Shown here: positions 1 through 10,117 of the stretch, in pieces | Layout of the letters: each line of letters starts with the position of its first letter | Numbering within the stretch: position 1 is the stretch's first letter | DNA from: Acidobacteriota bacterium | GTDB taxonomy: Bacteria > Actinomycetota > AC-67 | DNA: 60,335 nucleotides | Assembly: GCA_016208485.1 (NCBI GenBank) | Contig: JACQXY010000014.1 | Location: 1 to 60,335 of the forward strand | Direction: 5' to 3' | The notes under the pieces: model-generated | Databases searched by the model: none | What the model saw: the letters and a program-made list of their open reading frames with translations, nothing else | Told to the model about the DNA's origin: nothing | Position numbers and translations under genes: made by a program

Positions 1-1822
<1,822 letters not shown>

Positions 1823-1892
1823 TACCGGCATGGGGCCCCGAGCATCGAGGCCCGTCCGGCTGCGATATCCTTCCGGCGACGGAGGTGCAGCG

Positions 1893-2777
1893 GTGGGGCT
1901 CGAAGGGCTCGAACTGATCAAGCGCGGCAAGGTTCGGGACATGTACCGGACCGAGGCGGGCATCCTCATGGTCGCGACCGACCGCATCTCCGCCTACGAC
2001 GTGGTGCTGCCGACCCCGATCCCGAACAAGGGCGCGGTGCTGACCGGGCTCTCGGCCCACTGGTTCGCCGAGACGCGCGACATCGTGCGAAACCACCTGA
2101 TCACAACGAACGCCGACGATTTCCCGCCGGAGGCGAAGCGACACGCCGAGAGGCTCCGCGGTCGCTCGATGCTCGTGCGCCCCGCCGAGGTGGTCCCGAT
2201 CGAGTGCGTCGCGCGCGGCTACCTCTCGGGCTCGGCCTGGAAGGAGTACCGCGCGACCGGCGCGGTCTGCGGGATCGCGCTGCCCGGCGGGCTCCGCGAG
2301 TCCGACCGGTTGCCCGAGCCGGTCTTCACGCCGGCCACGAAAGCCGAGGCCGGACACGACGAGAACGTCCCATTCGAGCGCGCGTGCGAGATCGCCGGTC
2401 GCGAGACGATGGAGACCCTGCGTCGCGACACGCTCGCGCTCTACGCCTTCGCGTCGGAGCGCGCGGAGGCGCGCGGGATCCTGATCGCCGACACGAAGTT
2501 CGAGTTCGGCTCCGCCGGCGGGGAGATCATCCTGGTGGACGAGGCCCTGACCCCCGATTCGAGCCGCTTCTGGCCGGCGGCGGAGTACGCACCGGGAACG
2601 GCGCAGCCCTCGTTCGACAAGCAGTACGTGCGGGACTGGCTCGACTCGACCGGCTGGGACCACACCCCGCCGGGCCCGGAGCTGCCGGACGAGGTCGTCG
2701 CGCGCACCCGCGAGAAGTACGTCGAAGCCTACGAGCGCCTGAGCGGGCGCCGGTTCGCCGAGTGGCTGGGGGAGTGA
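1893..2777 (+). CDS. purC: Phosphoribosylaminoimidazole-succinocarboxamide (SAICAR) synthase
   Basis: Joins CAIR and aspartate using ATP to give SAICAR in de novo purine synthesis. The 294-residue protein opens with GLELIKRGKVRDMY, typical of PurC, and carries the SAICAR-synthase signature VVPIECVARGYLSGSAW (about 100-116) and LVDEALTPDSSRFW near residue 214. The reading frame stays open far upstream antisense to thiC. The GTG chosen matches the family N-terminus and has GGAGG (1881-1885) 7 nt before it. purS follows 4 nt after the stop. Confidence 0.95.
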   Translation: MGLEGLELIKRGKVRDMYRTEAGILMVATDRISAYDVVLPTPIPNKGAVLTGLSAHWFAETRDIVRNHLITTNADDFPPEAKRHAERLRGRSMLVRPAEVVPIECVARGYLSGSAWKEYRATGAVCGIALPGGLRESDRLPEPVFTPATKAEAGHDENVPFERACEIAGRETMETLRRDTLALYAFASERAEARGILIADTKFEFGSAGGEIILVDEALTPDSSRFWPAAEYAPGTAQPSFDKQYVRDWLDSTGWDHTPPGPELPDEVVARTREKYVEAYERLSGRRFAEWLGE

Positions 2778-2781
2778 GGCG

Positions 2782-3039
2782 ATGAAAGCGCGCGTGTCGC
2801 TCGACATCATGCTGAAGCAGGGGATCCTCGACCCGCAGGGGACCACAGTCGAGCGAAACCTCCCGTCGCTCGGCTTCGAAGGCGTATCGGGGGTGCGGAT
2901 CGGCAAGCACATCGAGGTCGAGGTCGAGGCACCCTCGCGCGAGGAAGTAGCCGCGCGCGTCGAGGAGATGGCGCGCCGCTTCCTCTCGAACCCCGTGATC
3001 GAGGACTTCACCTACCGGATCGAGAACGGCTCGGCGTAG
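2782..3039 (+). CDS. purS: Phosphoribosylformylglycinamidine synthase subunit PurS
   Basis: Small 85-residue subunit that bridges PurQ and PurL in the three-part FGAM synthase. Typical features are the start MKARVSLDIMLKQGILDPQG, the VERNLPSLGFEGVSGVRIGKHIE core and the ending ARRFLSNPVIEDFTYRIE. Normal length for the family is about 80 residues. It sits 4 nt after purC, with GGAGTGAG serving as ribosome site inside the purC end. In most genomes purQ follows directly; here about 2.4 kb of unrelated genes intervene. Confidence 0.95.
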   Translation: MKARVSLDIMLKQGILDPQGTTVERNLPSLGFEGVSGVRIGKHIEVEVEAPSREEVAARVEEMARRFLSNPVIEDFTYRIENGSA

Positions 3040-3134
3040 AGCTGAGTTGGAGACGCGTTGAGCGTGCCGCTCGACCCACGGACCGTGTCGACCCACTCGA
3101 CTCATTCAGCGCCGTGTCGCTGCCCCCCCGATCG

Positions 3135-3184
3135 GTTCTCTTGTCGAGAAGTGCTCGTATTTGATGCAGAGACGACAAGAGAAC
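3135..3184. repeat. 12-bp perfect inverted repeat downstream of purS
   Basis: GTTCTCTTGTCG at 3135-3146 and its exact complement at 3173-3184 flank 26 nt. The stretch between purS and the next gene also holds a 14-bp direct repeat, GGGGCCGAGCGATG, at 3232-3245 and 3280-3293. The hairpin could end the purCS transcript, but it has a long loop and no T-run. Nothing else was recognised in the 280-nt gap. Confidence 0.5.
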
Positions 3185-3320
3185 GCCTTGGGGCAGCAGG
3201 CTCGTCCGGCGTCCCCGCCGGTCCTCAGCGAGGGGCCGAGCGATGATTCGGGCGGGGGACCGGGCAATCAGGTGGGCGGGGGGCCGAGCGATGCTGCGGA
3301 TCCTTGCCCCGGGACCCTAG

Positions 3321-4097
3321 ATGGAGGAGCAACCTCCCGGCCCCCCGGAGGCGGCCTCGCCGCGAGGCTTCCTGCGCTCAATGCCGGCGCCCCTCATGGC
3401 CCTGTTCCTCGCTCTCGCGGCGGGGGCTCTCTCGCTCGCCGCGGTCTTGCTCGTCCGCCCGCCCTCCGTCACGCCGCCGCGGCTTGCCGAGCGCCGCCCG
3501 CCGCCGAGTGGCCCCCTCTCCCACGACGTGCTCCGGCTGAAGCCGGCGCCGGTCGATACCCCGGCCGCATTCGCGCCCCCGTGCCCGCTCCTCGCCGAGA
3601 CAACGGTCGAGAGCGGCGCCGCCGGGATGGCTCGCATCGCCGCCGGCATGCGTCCGCTCTGCGATCTGACCGGCCCGTCCGTCGCGCCGCTGCTGCGCGA
3701 GGCGCTCGCGGGACTGCGCGGCGCGACGATCCGCTTCGCCGCCGTCTTCGGCCGCACCGGCGTCGAGTCCACCGCCGACCGCGCCGCGCGCCGGATCTGG
3801 CTGAACGTCAAGTTCGCCCGCAGCCAGACCCCGACGGTCACGATCGCGCCGGTGATCGTCCACGAGGCCTGGCACCTCGCCCACGCAGGCGAGCCGCTCG
3901 GCGCGCGGCAGGAGCTTCGCGCGCGCGAGGCCGAGCTTGCCGCCTGCCGGGAGCTGATCCCCAAGGAGTTCTGGCAGCGCGGCTGCGACGAGGCCGCCGA
4001 GCTGGTCGGCATGGGCGAGGCGGAGGCGCTCGCGGCGCTCGAGGCGGCGGGGTACGCGCGGGAACCCGAGCCCGGGGGTCCGGTCCCGGAGCAGTAG
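3321..4097 (+). CDS. Membrane-anchored protein with HEAWH metallopeptidase-like motif
   Basis: Unrecognised 258-residue protein. A hydrophobic stretch at about 20-45 looks like an uncleaved signal anchor and is followed by a Pro/Arg-rich linker. The remainder is soluble and contains PVIVHEAWHLAH with H181, E182 and H185 in the HExxH spacing of zinc peptidases; AREAELAACREL follows about 15 residues later and could supply a third ligand. The extracytoplasmic side is likely. The start is an ATG without a good Shine-Dalgarno. The function is unknown and the peptidase idea rests only on the motif. The gene lies inside the broken purine cluster. Confidence 0.7.
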   Translation: MEEQPPGPPEAASPRGFLRSMPAPLMALFLALAAGALSLAAVLLVRPPSVTPPRLAERRPPPSGPLSHDVLRLKPAPVDTPAAFAPPCPLLAETTVESGAAGMARIAAGMRPLCDLTGPSVAPLLREALAGLRGATIRFAAVFGRTGVESTADRAARRIWLNVKFARSQTPTVTIAPVIVHEAWHLAHAGEPLGARQELRAREAELAACRELIPKEFWQRGCDEAAELVGMGEAEALAALEAAGYAREPEPGGPVPEQ

Positions 4098-4130
4098 ACT
4101 GCCGGAGAGCCGCGGAACAGGAGGTCCGAC

Positions 4131-4565
4131 ATGGAGGCGCGCGAGGGGACGGCCGAGCGGAAGCTCCGGCGGTGGCTCTGGTTCTCGACTGCGATGTACG
4201 GGGGCGGCGCGATCATCTTCAGCCTTTTCCCTGGCATCGCCGAGCGCACGCTCGGCCTGCGCGGTCCGGAAGAGGCGAGCGCGGACGGGGAGGCGGACCC
4301 TTCCAAGGGCCTGTGGCACAGCCTGGGCGGCAGCGGCTACATGGCGACCATCACCGCGGCGTCAGCGCTCGCGGCGATGAAACCGGAGGCGCGCACTCCG
4401 CTCACCTGCACGCTGCTCACGGCCAAAGCGGCCTCGGCGGCGGCGCAGGCGTCCTACTGGAAGCGGACCGGGCGGATCGGGTACCTGGGCGGAGCGCTCC
4501 TCGACGCGTCCCTGTTCCTCGTGACCCTCGGCCTGCTGCGCCGCGCGCGCGCCGCGCGCGCGTAG
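4131..4565 (+). CDS. Small multi-pass membrane protein, unknown function
   Basis: 144 residues with an AGGAGG ribosome site well placed before the ATG. A basic N-terminus is followed by about four hydrophobic segments (around 17-35, 63-82, 90-108 and 114-134). Residues 36-60 form a charged loop. No family was recognised. It starts 33 nt after the HEAWH-motif gene and is probably cotranscribed with it. Confidence 0.7.
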   Translation: MEAREGTAERKLRRWLWFSTAMYGGGAIIFSLFPGIAERTLGLRGPEEASADGEADPSKGLWHSLGGSGYMATITAASALAAMKPEARTPLTCTLLTAKAASAAAQASYWKRTGRIGYLGGALLDASLFLVTLGLLRRARAARA

Positions 4566-4655
4566 GGGCCGGAACGTAGCGACAGCGCAGCCCGGTCGGG
4601 TTGACGACCCTGTGCGTCAGCGGCGCCGAGAAGCGGCGTCTGTTGCGCGCGCGAG

Positions 4656-4856
4656 TTAACCCGCAGCCTGCTCGTTTCGCTTGCGAGCGAGAGCATCGCG
4701 CAGAGCCTCGTTGACTGCCTGCCGCGTCTTGAACTCTGCGGCGACATCCGGATCGAGGACGACCACGTTGGAACCTGCGTCGAAGCGCTGCGCGTACTTG
4801 CCGCGCACACCAGCGGAGAAATCGTACTCCTCGCGCATCTCGTCGTCGTCAGGCAT
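4656..4856 (-). CDS. Antitoxin of a BrnT-type toxin-antitoxin pair
   Basis: Short 66-residue protein with MREEYDFSAGVRGKYAQRF, a block often seen in partners of BrnT-family toxins, followed by VVVLDPDVAAEF and a helical basic C-terminus that fits a ribbon-helix-helix DNA-binding fold. Its ATG lies inside the end of the toxin gene (8-nt overlap), giving the toxin-first order usual for brnT/brnA. Expected role: bind and neutralise the toxin and repress the operon. The assignment is by remembered similarity. Confidence 0.8.
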   Translation of the reverse strand: MPDDDEMREEYDFSAGVRGKYAQRFDAGSNVVVLDPDVAAEFKTRQAVNEALRDALARKRNEQAAG

Positions 4857-5124
4857 GTTCCTCGTACCCGCGCCGTTCCGTCCTGGTGGCCATTCTAGCG
4901 CCGATAATCCGGATCCGGTCCTCCCTGACTGTGTGGACGACCACCAAGAAGCGTCCGCGGAAGGACTCACCGAGGAGGACGAACCGATCCTCCTGATCCG
5001 AATGACCGGGATCCGGGATCGTCAACGACAAGGCGTCGCCGAACACCGTCGCGGCCTCGTCGAACGAGACATCGTGCTTGCGTTCGTTCTCGACCGCTTT
5101 CGCTGGATCCCACTCGAACTCCAC
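4849..5124 (-). CDS. BrnT family ribonuclease toxin
   Basis: 91 residues beginning MEFEWDPAKAVENERKHDVSFDEA, the hallmark N-terminus of BrnT/RelE-fold toxins (EWDxxKaxxNxxKHgvsFeea). It continues through FGDALSLTIPDPGHSDQEDRFVLLGES and ends RIIGARMATRTERRGYEEHA, with the ARxAtxxErrxYEe tail typical of the family. The start is GTG with no Shine-Dalgarno; TATGCT lies 6 nt upstream, suggesting a leaderless message. The pair is oriented against the purine genes and splits purCS from purQ. Confidence 0.88.
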   Translation of the reverse strand: MEFEWDPAKAVENERKHDVSFDEAATVFGDALSLTIPDPGHSDQEDRFVLLGESFRGRFLVVVHTVREDRIRIIGARMATRTERRGYEEHA

Positions 5125-5130
5125 GGATCA

Positions 5131-5136
5131 AGCATA
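5131..5136 (-). promoter_or_regulatory. Candidate -10 of the brnT operon (leaderless)
   Basis: TATGCT on the minus strand ends 6 nt before the brnT GTG, which lacks a Shine-Dalgarno. No good -35 was seen. Confidence 0.4.
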
Positions 5137-5454
5137 GGCGCGGGCAAGGACAGCTACCGGGAACCGCGCCGGGTTGACTCCTGCACATGCGGATCTCGCT
5201 ACGCTCGCGCGCCGCGCAGGCCAAACCGCGCGCCAGAGGCTCGGTCCGGCCGCGGGCCCTGGCCGGCCTGAGGCTTCGGGTCGAACCCGTCTTCCTGGAT
5301 ACAGGTGGCAAGCGAGTGTCGAAACAGGAGCGCGCCGGCGCGCTTGGCGATGCCGGCCCGCCCGACGGCTTCGCGGGACACCGCCTGCGCGACCGACTGG
5401 TGAAACCTACCCGCGCCCGAGAAGGCCCATCTCCCAGGCCCGGCGGTGGCCCGG
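5137..5454. other. Gene-free stretch between brnT and purQ
   Basis: About 320 nt without a convincing gene. The open frames here lack the start context and composition of their neighbours. It includes a 14-bp perfect palindrome, GCGCGCCGGCGCGC, at 5330-5343. The upstream control of brnT and of purQ should both lie here. Confidence 0.4.
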
Positions 5455-5460
5455 TACGAT
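5455..5460 (+). promoter_or_regulatory. Candidate -10 of purQ (leaderless)
   Basis: TACGAT ends 6 nt before the GTG chosen for purQ. No Shine-Dalgarno is present, so the transcript may begin at the start codon. Confidence 0.4.
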
Positions 5461-5466
5461 GGGCGC

Positions 5467-6171
5467 GTGAAGATCGGCGTCGTCCAATTCCCCGGATCAA
5501 ACGACGAGCGCGACGCCGTCTGGGCGATCGAGCGGCTCGGCGGCTCGGCGGAGCTGCTCTGGCACGGCGACCGCGACCTGCGCGGCGCCGACGCGGTGAT
5601 CCTGCCCGGCGGGTTCTCCTACGGCGACTACCTTCGCTGCGGGGCCATCGCGCGCTTCGCCCCCGTGATGGCCGAGGTCGAGGAGTTCGCGCGCTCGGGC
5701 GGCCCGGTCCTCGGGATCTGCAACGGCTTCCAGGTCCTCTGCGAGGCGGGGCTGCTCCCCGGCGCGCTCGCGCGCAACGGCGGCCTCAAGTTCATCTGCC
5801 GCCCGCAGCCGATCCGCGTGGAGAATCCATCGACCGTCTTCACCCGGCGAACGGCGCGGGGCCGGGTGCTCACGATCCCGATCAAGCACGGCGAGGGACG
5901 CTACATCACCGATCGCGCGACGCTCGCGACCATGGAGGCGCGCGGGCAGGTCGTCTTCCGCTACTGCACGCCTTCGGGTGAGGTGAGCGCGGCCGGGAAC
6001 CCAAACGGTTCGCTCGACGGCATAGCCGGGGTGTGCAACGAGGCCGGGAACGTGCTCGGCATGATGCCTCATCCCGAGCACGCGGTGGATCCGGCCGTCG
6101 GGGCCGGCTCGGCCGACGGGGCGCTCGTGCTCGGCTCGCTGATCGAGTCGCTCGCCGGCGCGCGCGCCTGA
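5467..6171 (+). CDS. purQ: Phosphoribosylformylglycinamidine synthase subunit PurQ (glutaminase)
   Basis: Class I glutamine amidotransferase that feeds ammonia to PurL. The 234-residue protein begins MKIGVVQFPGSNDERDAVWA, the standard PurQ start, so the GTG at 5467 is preferred over an in-frame GTG 21 nt upstream. The catalytic triad is visible: C85 in GICNGFQ, and H202 and E204 in MMPHPEHAVDP. PILPGGFSYGDYLRCGAIA (about 41-58) forms the oxyanion region. It is separated from purS by accessory genes and from purL by another cassette. Confidence 0.95.
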   Translation: MKIGVVQFPGSNDERDAVWAIERLGGSAELLWHGDRDLRGADAVILPGGFSYGDYLRCGAIARFAPVMAEVEEFARSGGPVLGICNGFQVLCEAGLLPGALARNGGLKFICRPQPIRVENPSTVFTRRTARGRVLTIPIKHGEGRYITDRATLATMEARGQVVFRYCTPSGEVSAAGNPNGSLDGIAGVCNEAGNVLGMMPHPEHAVDPAVGAGSADGALVLGSLIESLAGARA

Positions 6172-6197
6172 GCCGAGCGTCGCCTGCACGGTAGCGC

Positions 6198-6246
6198 GGT
6201 GTCACGGTATCACGCACCTTGACACCACCGCGGCCTGAGTGATAGC
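6198..6246 (+). promoter_or_regulatory. Promoter and possible operator before the RHH gene
   Basis: TTGACA at 6219-6224 is a perfect -35, with GATAGC 16 nt downstream as a weak -10. The arms GGTGTCA (6198-6204) and TGACACC (6220-6226) form a 7-bp inverted repeat that covers the -35. That is a fitting operator for self-repression by the ribbon-helix-helix protein encoded next. Confidence 0.5.
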
Positions 6247-6257
6247 GTCGGCGCGCG

Positions 6258-6473
6258 GTGGAGACGAAGGCCATGACCGTGCGACTCCCCGGCGACCAGG
6301 CCGAGGAGCTGGAGGCGGTCGCGCAGGTCGAGGGGGTGCCCGTCGCGGAGGTGATCCGCAGGGCGGTCGCAGAGCACATCGAATCGCGCCTCAAGGACCG
6401 GTCTTTCCAGGACCTGCTGCGCGCCTCCATCGAGCGCAACAAACGGGTCCTGCAGAAGCTCGCGCGGCGCTGA
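6258..6473 (+). CDS. Ribbon-helix-helix (CopG/Arc-type) DNA-binding protein
   Basis: 71 residues starting at GTG (an internal ATG five codons later is an alternative). MTVRLPGDQAEELEAVAQVEG is a typical RHH beta-strand and helix 1, followed by VPVAEVIRRAVAEHIESRLKD as the second helix pair. Such proteins are antitoxin or operon autoregulators; no toxin of a known family follows. Instead, 40 nt downstream come two ClpC-N/zinc-ribbon genes in the same direction, which it may control. Confidence 0.75.
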   Translation: METKAMTVRLPGDQAEELEAVAQVEGVPVAEVIRRAVAEHIESRLKDRSFQDLLRASIERNKRVLQKLARR

Positions 6474-6513
6474 CCGGCGACCCCGGTCCGAAGCCGCCCG
6501 GAGGGGAGGGGAG

Positions 6514-7191
6514 ATGTTCGAGCGGTTCACCGACCGCGCGGGCCAAGTAGTCCTGCACGCCCAAGAGGAGTCGCGCCTTCTGCGTCACGACCACATCGGG
6601 ACCGAGCACGTCCTGCTCGGGCTCATCCGGGAGACCCAGGGGATCGGAGCGAAGGTCCTCGCCTCGATGGGGGCAACCCCCGACCGGATTCGGTCCGAGG
6701 TGCTCTCGATGGTAGCCCCCGGCGAGAAAGGGCAGAGCGGCCACATCCCATTCACGCGGCGCGCCAAGAAGGTCATGGAGCAGTCCCTCCGCCAAGCGCT
6801 CAAGCTCGGCCACAACTACATCGGGACCGAGCACATCCTCCTCGGCCTGCTCGCCGAGGGAGAGGGGGTCGCACCTCAGGCGCTCGCGCGGCTCGGCGTG
6901 ACATACGAGAAGGCGCGCGAGAAGGTCGTCCAGGCGCTCTCGGCCGGCCTGGGCGAGGCCTCCGTCGCGGTCGGGCAGACTCATGCCGTCGTGGCTCGCC
7001 GGGTCGCGGAGGCAATCGCCGGCAAGGGCCCCGCGTGCCCGTCCTGCCGCGCGCCGCTCGAGGAGAACGCCGCCTACCGGATCATGGAGGTTCCCGAGCA
7101 CGAGGGCAAGGGCAAGGCGTCGACTCTGTTCGTGTTCTGCCGGGCCTGCGGGGCGACAATCGACACCCTCATCGCGCCCGAGGAGTCCTGA
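6514..7191 (+). CDS. ClpC N-terminal-domain protein with C-terminal zinc ribbon, no ATPase (copy 1)
   Basis: 225 residues with a strong GGAGGGGAGGGGAG ribosome site. The first 145 residues are two ClpC N-domain repeats: [32 protein letters not shown] and IPFTRRAKKVMEQSL..IGTEHILLGLL, as in the ClpC ATPase that pairs with ClpP. No Walker motifs or AAA+ modules follow. After a linker the protein ends in a four-cysteine zinc ribbon, CPSC...CRAC. In ClpC the N-domain binds adaptors and substrates, so a stand-alone copy could act as an adaptor, decoy or anti-adaptor; that is inference. A paralogue starts 4 nt downstream. Confidence 0.85.
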   Translation: MFERFTDRAGQVVLHAQEESRLLRHDHIGTEHVLLGLIRETQGIGAKVLASMGATPDRIRSEVLSMVAPGEKGQSGHIPFTRRAKKVMEQSLRQALKLGHNYIGTEHILLGLLAEGEGVAPQALARLGVTYEKAREKVVQALSAGLGEASVAVGQTHAVVARRVAEAIAGKGPACPSCRAPLEENAAYRIMEVPEHEGKGKASTLFVFCRACGATIDTLIAPEES

Positions 7192-7195
7192 GTTC

Positions 7196-7849
7196 TTGTT
7201 CGAACGCTTCAACGATCGGGCGCGCCGGGCCGTCGTCCTCGCACAGGAAGAGGCCCGGATGCTCAACGACAACTACATCGGGACCGAGCACGTCCTGCTC
7301 GGGCTGGTCCATGAGGGCGAGGGGGTCGCGGCGAAGGCGCTCGAGTCGCTCGGCATCTCGCTCGAGGCGACTCGCCGGCAGGTCGAGGAGATCATCGGAC
7401 GAGGCAGAGACCCGGCGACCGGCCACATCCCCTTCACGCCGCGCGCGCGGAAGGTCCTCGAGCTGTCCCTGCGCGAGGCTCTGCATCTCGGTCACGGTTC
7501 CCTCGGCACCGGGCACCTCCTCCTCGGCCTCATCCGCGAGGGCGAGGGCGTCGGAATCCAGGTCCTCTCGCGCCTCGGCGCCGACCTGCAGGGGGTGCGG
7601 AACCGGACACTCGAGCTGCTCGCGCAAGATCCCGAAGAGCCTGCCGGCCGGGGCGTTCCCTCGGCGAGCCCCGGCGCGCCGGCATCGCCGGCCTGCCCGC
7701 GCTGCTCCGCTTCGCTCGAAGACCACCTCGCGTGCAAGACTATGGAGGTGACCGAGGAAGGAGCCGAGCGACACGCGAGCGTGACCATGTTCTACTGCGG
7801 CGAGTGCGGCGCGACGATCGGGGCGGCGCCTCCGCCGCGCGAGCCGTGA
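7196..7849 (+). CDS. ClpC N-terminal-domain protein with C-terminal zinc ribbon, no ATPase (copy 2)
   Basis: 217 residues, paralogue of the gene just upstream with the same layout: two ClpC N repeats ([33 protein letters not shown] and [32 protein letters not shown]), a Pro/Ala linker, then a zinc ribbon CPRC...CGEC. A TTG start 4 nt after the previous stop is chosen because [13 protein letters not shown] aligns with the family N-terminus and GAGGAG precedes it; no ATG or GTG fits. The two copies differ widely in sequence, so the duplication is old. Probably cotranslated with copy 1. purL follows after 31 nt. Confidence 0.83.
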   Translation: MFERFNDRARRAVVLAQEEARMLNDNYIGTEHVLLGLVHEGEGVAAKALESLGISLEATRRQVEEIIGRGRDPATGHIPFTPRARKVLELSLREALHLGHGSLGTGHLLLGLIREGEGVGIQVLSRLGADLQGVRNRTLELLAQDPEEPAGRGVPSASPGAPASPACPRCSASLEDHLACKTMEVTEEGAERHASVTMFYCGECGATIGAAPPPREP

Positions 7850-7880
7850 CCGTCCGGCAGGCGACCCCTCCGCGGCGCCC

Positions 7881-10073
7881 GTGACGGCCTCGCTCGATCT
7901 TGCCGAGTCGCTCGGCCTCACGGCCGACGAGCACGAGCGCATCGTCGCCACGCTCGGGCGCGAGCCGACCAAGGCCGAGATCGCGATGTACGCGGCGATG
8001 TGGTCGGAGCACTGCTCCTACAAGTCCTCCAAGATCTATCTGAAGACGCTCCCGACCGAGGGGCCGCGCGTCGTGATGGGCCCCGGCGAGAACGCCGGCG
8101 TCGTCGACATCGGCGACGGCCTCGTCGCGGTGTTCAAGATCGAGTCGCACAACCATCCGAGCCTCGTGGAGCCGGTGCAGGGCGCGGCGACCGGGGTCGG
8201 CGGGATCGTCCGCGACATCGTCTCGACCGGAGCGCGTCCGATCGCGATCCTCGACCCGCTCCGCTTCGGCGCCCTCGACGAGTGGCGGAACCGCTGGCTC
8301 CTCGGCGGCGTCGTCGCCGGCATCTCCCAGTACGGCAACTCGATCGGCATCCCGACGGTCGGCGGCGAGGTCCAGTTCGATCCGTGCTACCGGGGCAATC
8401 CCCTCGTGAACGTGCTCTGCCTCGGGATCGGGCGCGCCGACCGGGTGATCCGCGCGCGCGCCGAGCGCGTCGGCGCGGTCGCGCTCCTCTTCGGCAACAA
8501 GACCGGCCGCGACGGGATCGGCGGGGTGAGCGTGCTCGCCAGCCGCCCCTTCGACTCCGAGGCCGAGGCGAAACGCCCGAGCGTCCAGGTCGGCGACCCC
8601 TTCGCCGAGAAGATCGCGATCGAGGCCTGCCTGGAGCTGGCCGAGCGCGGCCTCTTGATCGGGCTTCAGGACCTCGGCGGCGCGGGGCTGTGCTGCGCGA
8701 CCAGCGAGACCGCGTCGCGCGCGGCTCTCGGGATGGAGGTCGACCTGGACCAGGTCCCGCTTCGCGAGGACGACATGGAGCCGTTCGAGATCCTCACCTC
8801 GGAGTCGCAGGAACGGATGCTCGCGATCGTCGCGCCGGAGGACGTGGCCGAGGCCGTGGCGGTCTGCGCGCGCTGGGGAGTCACGGCGGTCGCGGTCGGC
8901 AAGGTGACCGAGGGCGACCTGGTGGTGAACCGCCGGGGCGAGGTCGTCGCGCGCGCGCCGGCGCGCTCGCTCGCCGACGAGGGCCCGACCTACCACAGGC
9001 CGGCGCGCCGGCCGGAGTGGCTCGACGAGCTGCGCGCGCGCGATCCTCTCGCGCTCCCGGCGCCCGACGACCTCGGCGCGGCCCTGCTCGACCTGCTCGC
9101 CTCTCCGAACATCTGCTCGAAGCGCTGGGTGTTCGAGCAGTACGACTCCCTGGTGCAGCACGGCACGCTCGCCGGCCCCGGCGGGGACGCCGCCGTGCTC
9201 CGCGTGCCCGGCACCGGCAGGGCGCTCGCGCTCTCCACAGACGGGAACGCCCGGTACTGCCTGCTCGACCCGCGCCTCGGCGCCGCGCACGCCGTGGCCG
9301 AGGCCGCGCGCAACGTCGCCTGCTCGGGCGCGCGCCCGGTCTCAGTCACCAACTGCCTCAACTTCGGCAACCCCGAGGACCCGGGCGTGATGTGGCAGTT
9401 CGCCGAGGCCGTCGCCGGCATGGGCGAGGCGTGCCGCGCGCTCGCCACGCCGGTCACCGGCGGAAACGTGAGCTTCTACAACCAGACCGAGGGCGAGAAC
9501 ATCCACCCGACGCCGGTGATCGGGATGCTCGGCGTGATCGAGGATGCCTCGCGCGCGCTCGGGATCGCGTGGGGCGCGGGGCGCGCCGTGGCGCTTCTCG
9601 GCGAGACGCGCGCGGAGCTGGGCGGCTCGGAGTGGGCCTGGGCGACTCACGGGTTCGCCGGCGGCGCTCCCCCGTCGCTCGACCTCGAGGCGGAGAGCCG
9701 GCTGGTCGATCTCCTCGCCTCCCTGGCGGAGCGGGAGCTGATCGAGAGCGCCCACGACTGTTCGCAGGGCGGGCTCGGGGTGACCCTCGCCGAGTGCGCG
9801 ATCGCCTCGGGCATCGGGGCGATCCTCGACCCGGCGACGGATCTCGCGCCGCACGCCTGGCTCTTCTCCGAGTCGGCGACCCGCGCCGTGGTCACCTGCG
9901 CGCCCGAGCGCCTCGACGACGTTCTCAGGACCGCGCGCGCCGCGGGAGTCCCGGCGGCGGCGCTCGGCGAGACCGGAGGCGCGGCGCTCGAGATCCGCGG
10001 GGTGCTCCGGATCGAGACCGCGGCGCTCGCGCGCGCCTTCGAGGGCGCGCTCCCCGCCATGCTCGGCGCGTAG
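7881..10073 (+). CDS. purL: Phosphoribosylformylglycinamidine synthase subunit PurL
   Basis: ATP-dependent synthetase subunit (730 residues) that converts FGAR and ammonia to FGAM with PurQ and PurS. Small-type PurL length. Family blocks include [19 protein letters not shown] near residue 35, [28 protein letters not shown] near 90, the [15 protein letters not shown] loop, and the second-half repeat [12 protein letters not shown]. The start is GTG without a clear Shine-Dalgarno. Purines resume here after the RHH/ClpC-N cassette, and purF starts 44 nt downstream. Confidence 0.96.
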   Translation: MTASLDLAESLGLTADEHERIVATLGREPTKAEIAMYAAMWSEHCSYKSSKIYLKTLPTEGPRVVMGPGENAGVVDIGDGLVAVFKIESHNHPSLVEPVQGAATGVGGIVRDIVSTGARPIAILDPLRFGALDEWRNRWLLGGVVAGISQYGNSIGIPTVGGEVQFDPCYRGNPLVNVLCLGIGRADRVIRARAERVGAVALLFGNKTGRDGIGGVSVLASRPFDSEAEAKRPSVQVGDPFAEKIAIEACLELAERGLLIGLQDLGGAGLCCATSETASRAALGMEVDLDQVPLREDDMEPFEILTSESQERMLAIVAPEDVAEAVAVCARWGVTAVAVGKVTEGDLVVNRRGEVVARAPARSLADEGPTYHRPARRPEWLDELRARDPLALPAPDDLGAALLDLLASPNICSKRWVFEQYDSLVQHGTLAGPGGDAAVLRVPGTGRALALSTDGNARYCLLDPRLGAAHAVAEAARNVACSGARPVSVTNCLNFGNPEDPGVMWQFAEAVAGMGEACRALATPVTGGNVSFYNQTEGENIHPTPVIGMLGVIEDASRALGIAWGAGRAVALLGETRAELGGSEWAWATHGFAGGAPPSLDLEAESRLVDLLASLAERELIESAHDCSQGGLGVTLAECAIASGIGAILDPATDLAPHAWLFSESATRAVVTCAPERLDDVLRTARAAGVPAAALGETGGAALEIRGVLRIETAALARAFEGALPAMLGA

Positions 10074-10103
10074 CGCGACCTCACTCGGGGCGCGCCCAGA
10101 TGT

Positions 10104-10109
10104 TAGACT
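10104..10109 (+). promoter_or_regulatory. Candidate -10 of purF (leaderless)
   Basis: TAGACT ends 8 nt before the purF ATG, and no Shine-Dalgarno lies between them. It suggests a separate start for purFM within the cluster. No clear -35 was seen. Confidence 0.45.
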
Positions 10110-10117
10110 GACCCACG

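Noticed and set aside
5187..5466. Open frames upstream of purQ as a gene
   Set aside because: No start context, no family resemblance and irregular third-position composition; left as non-coding.
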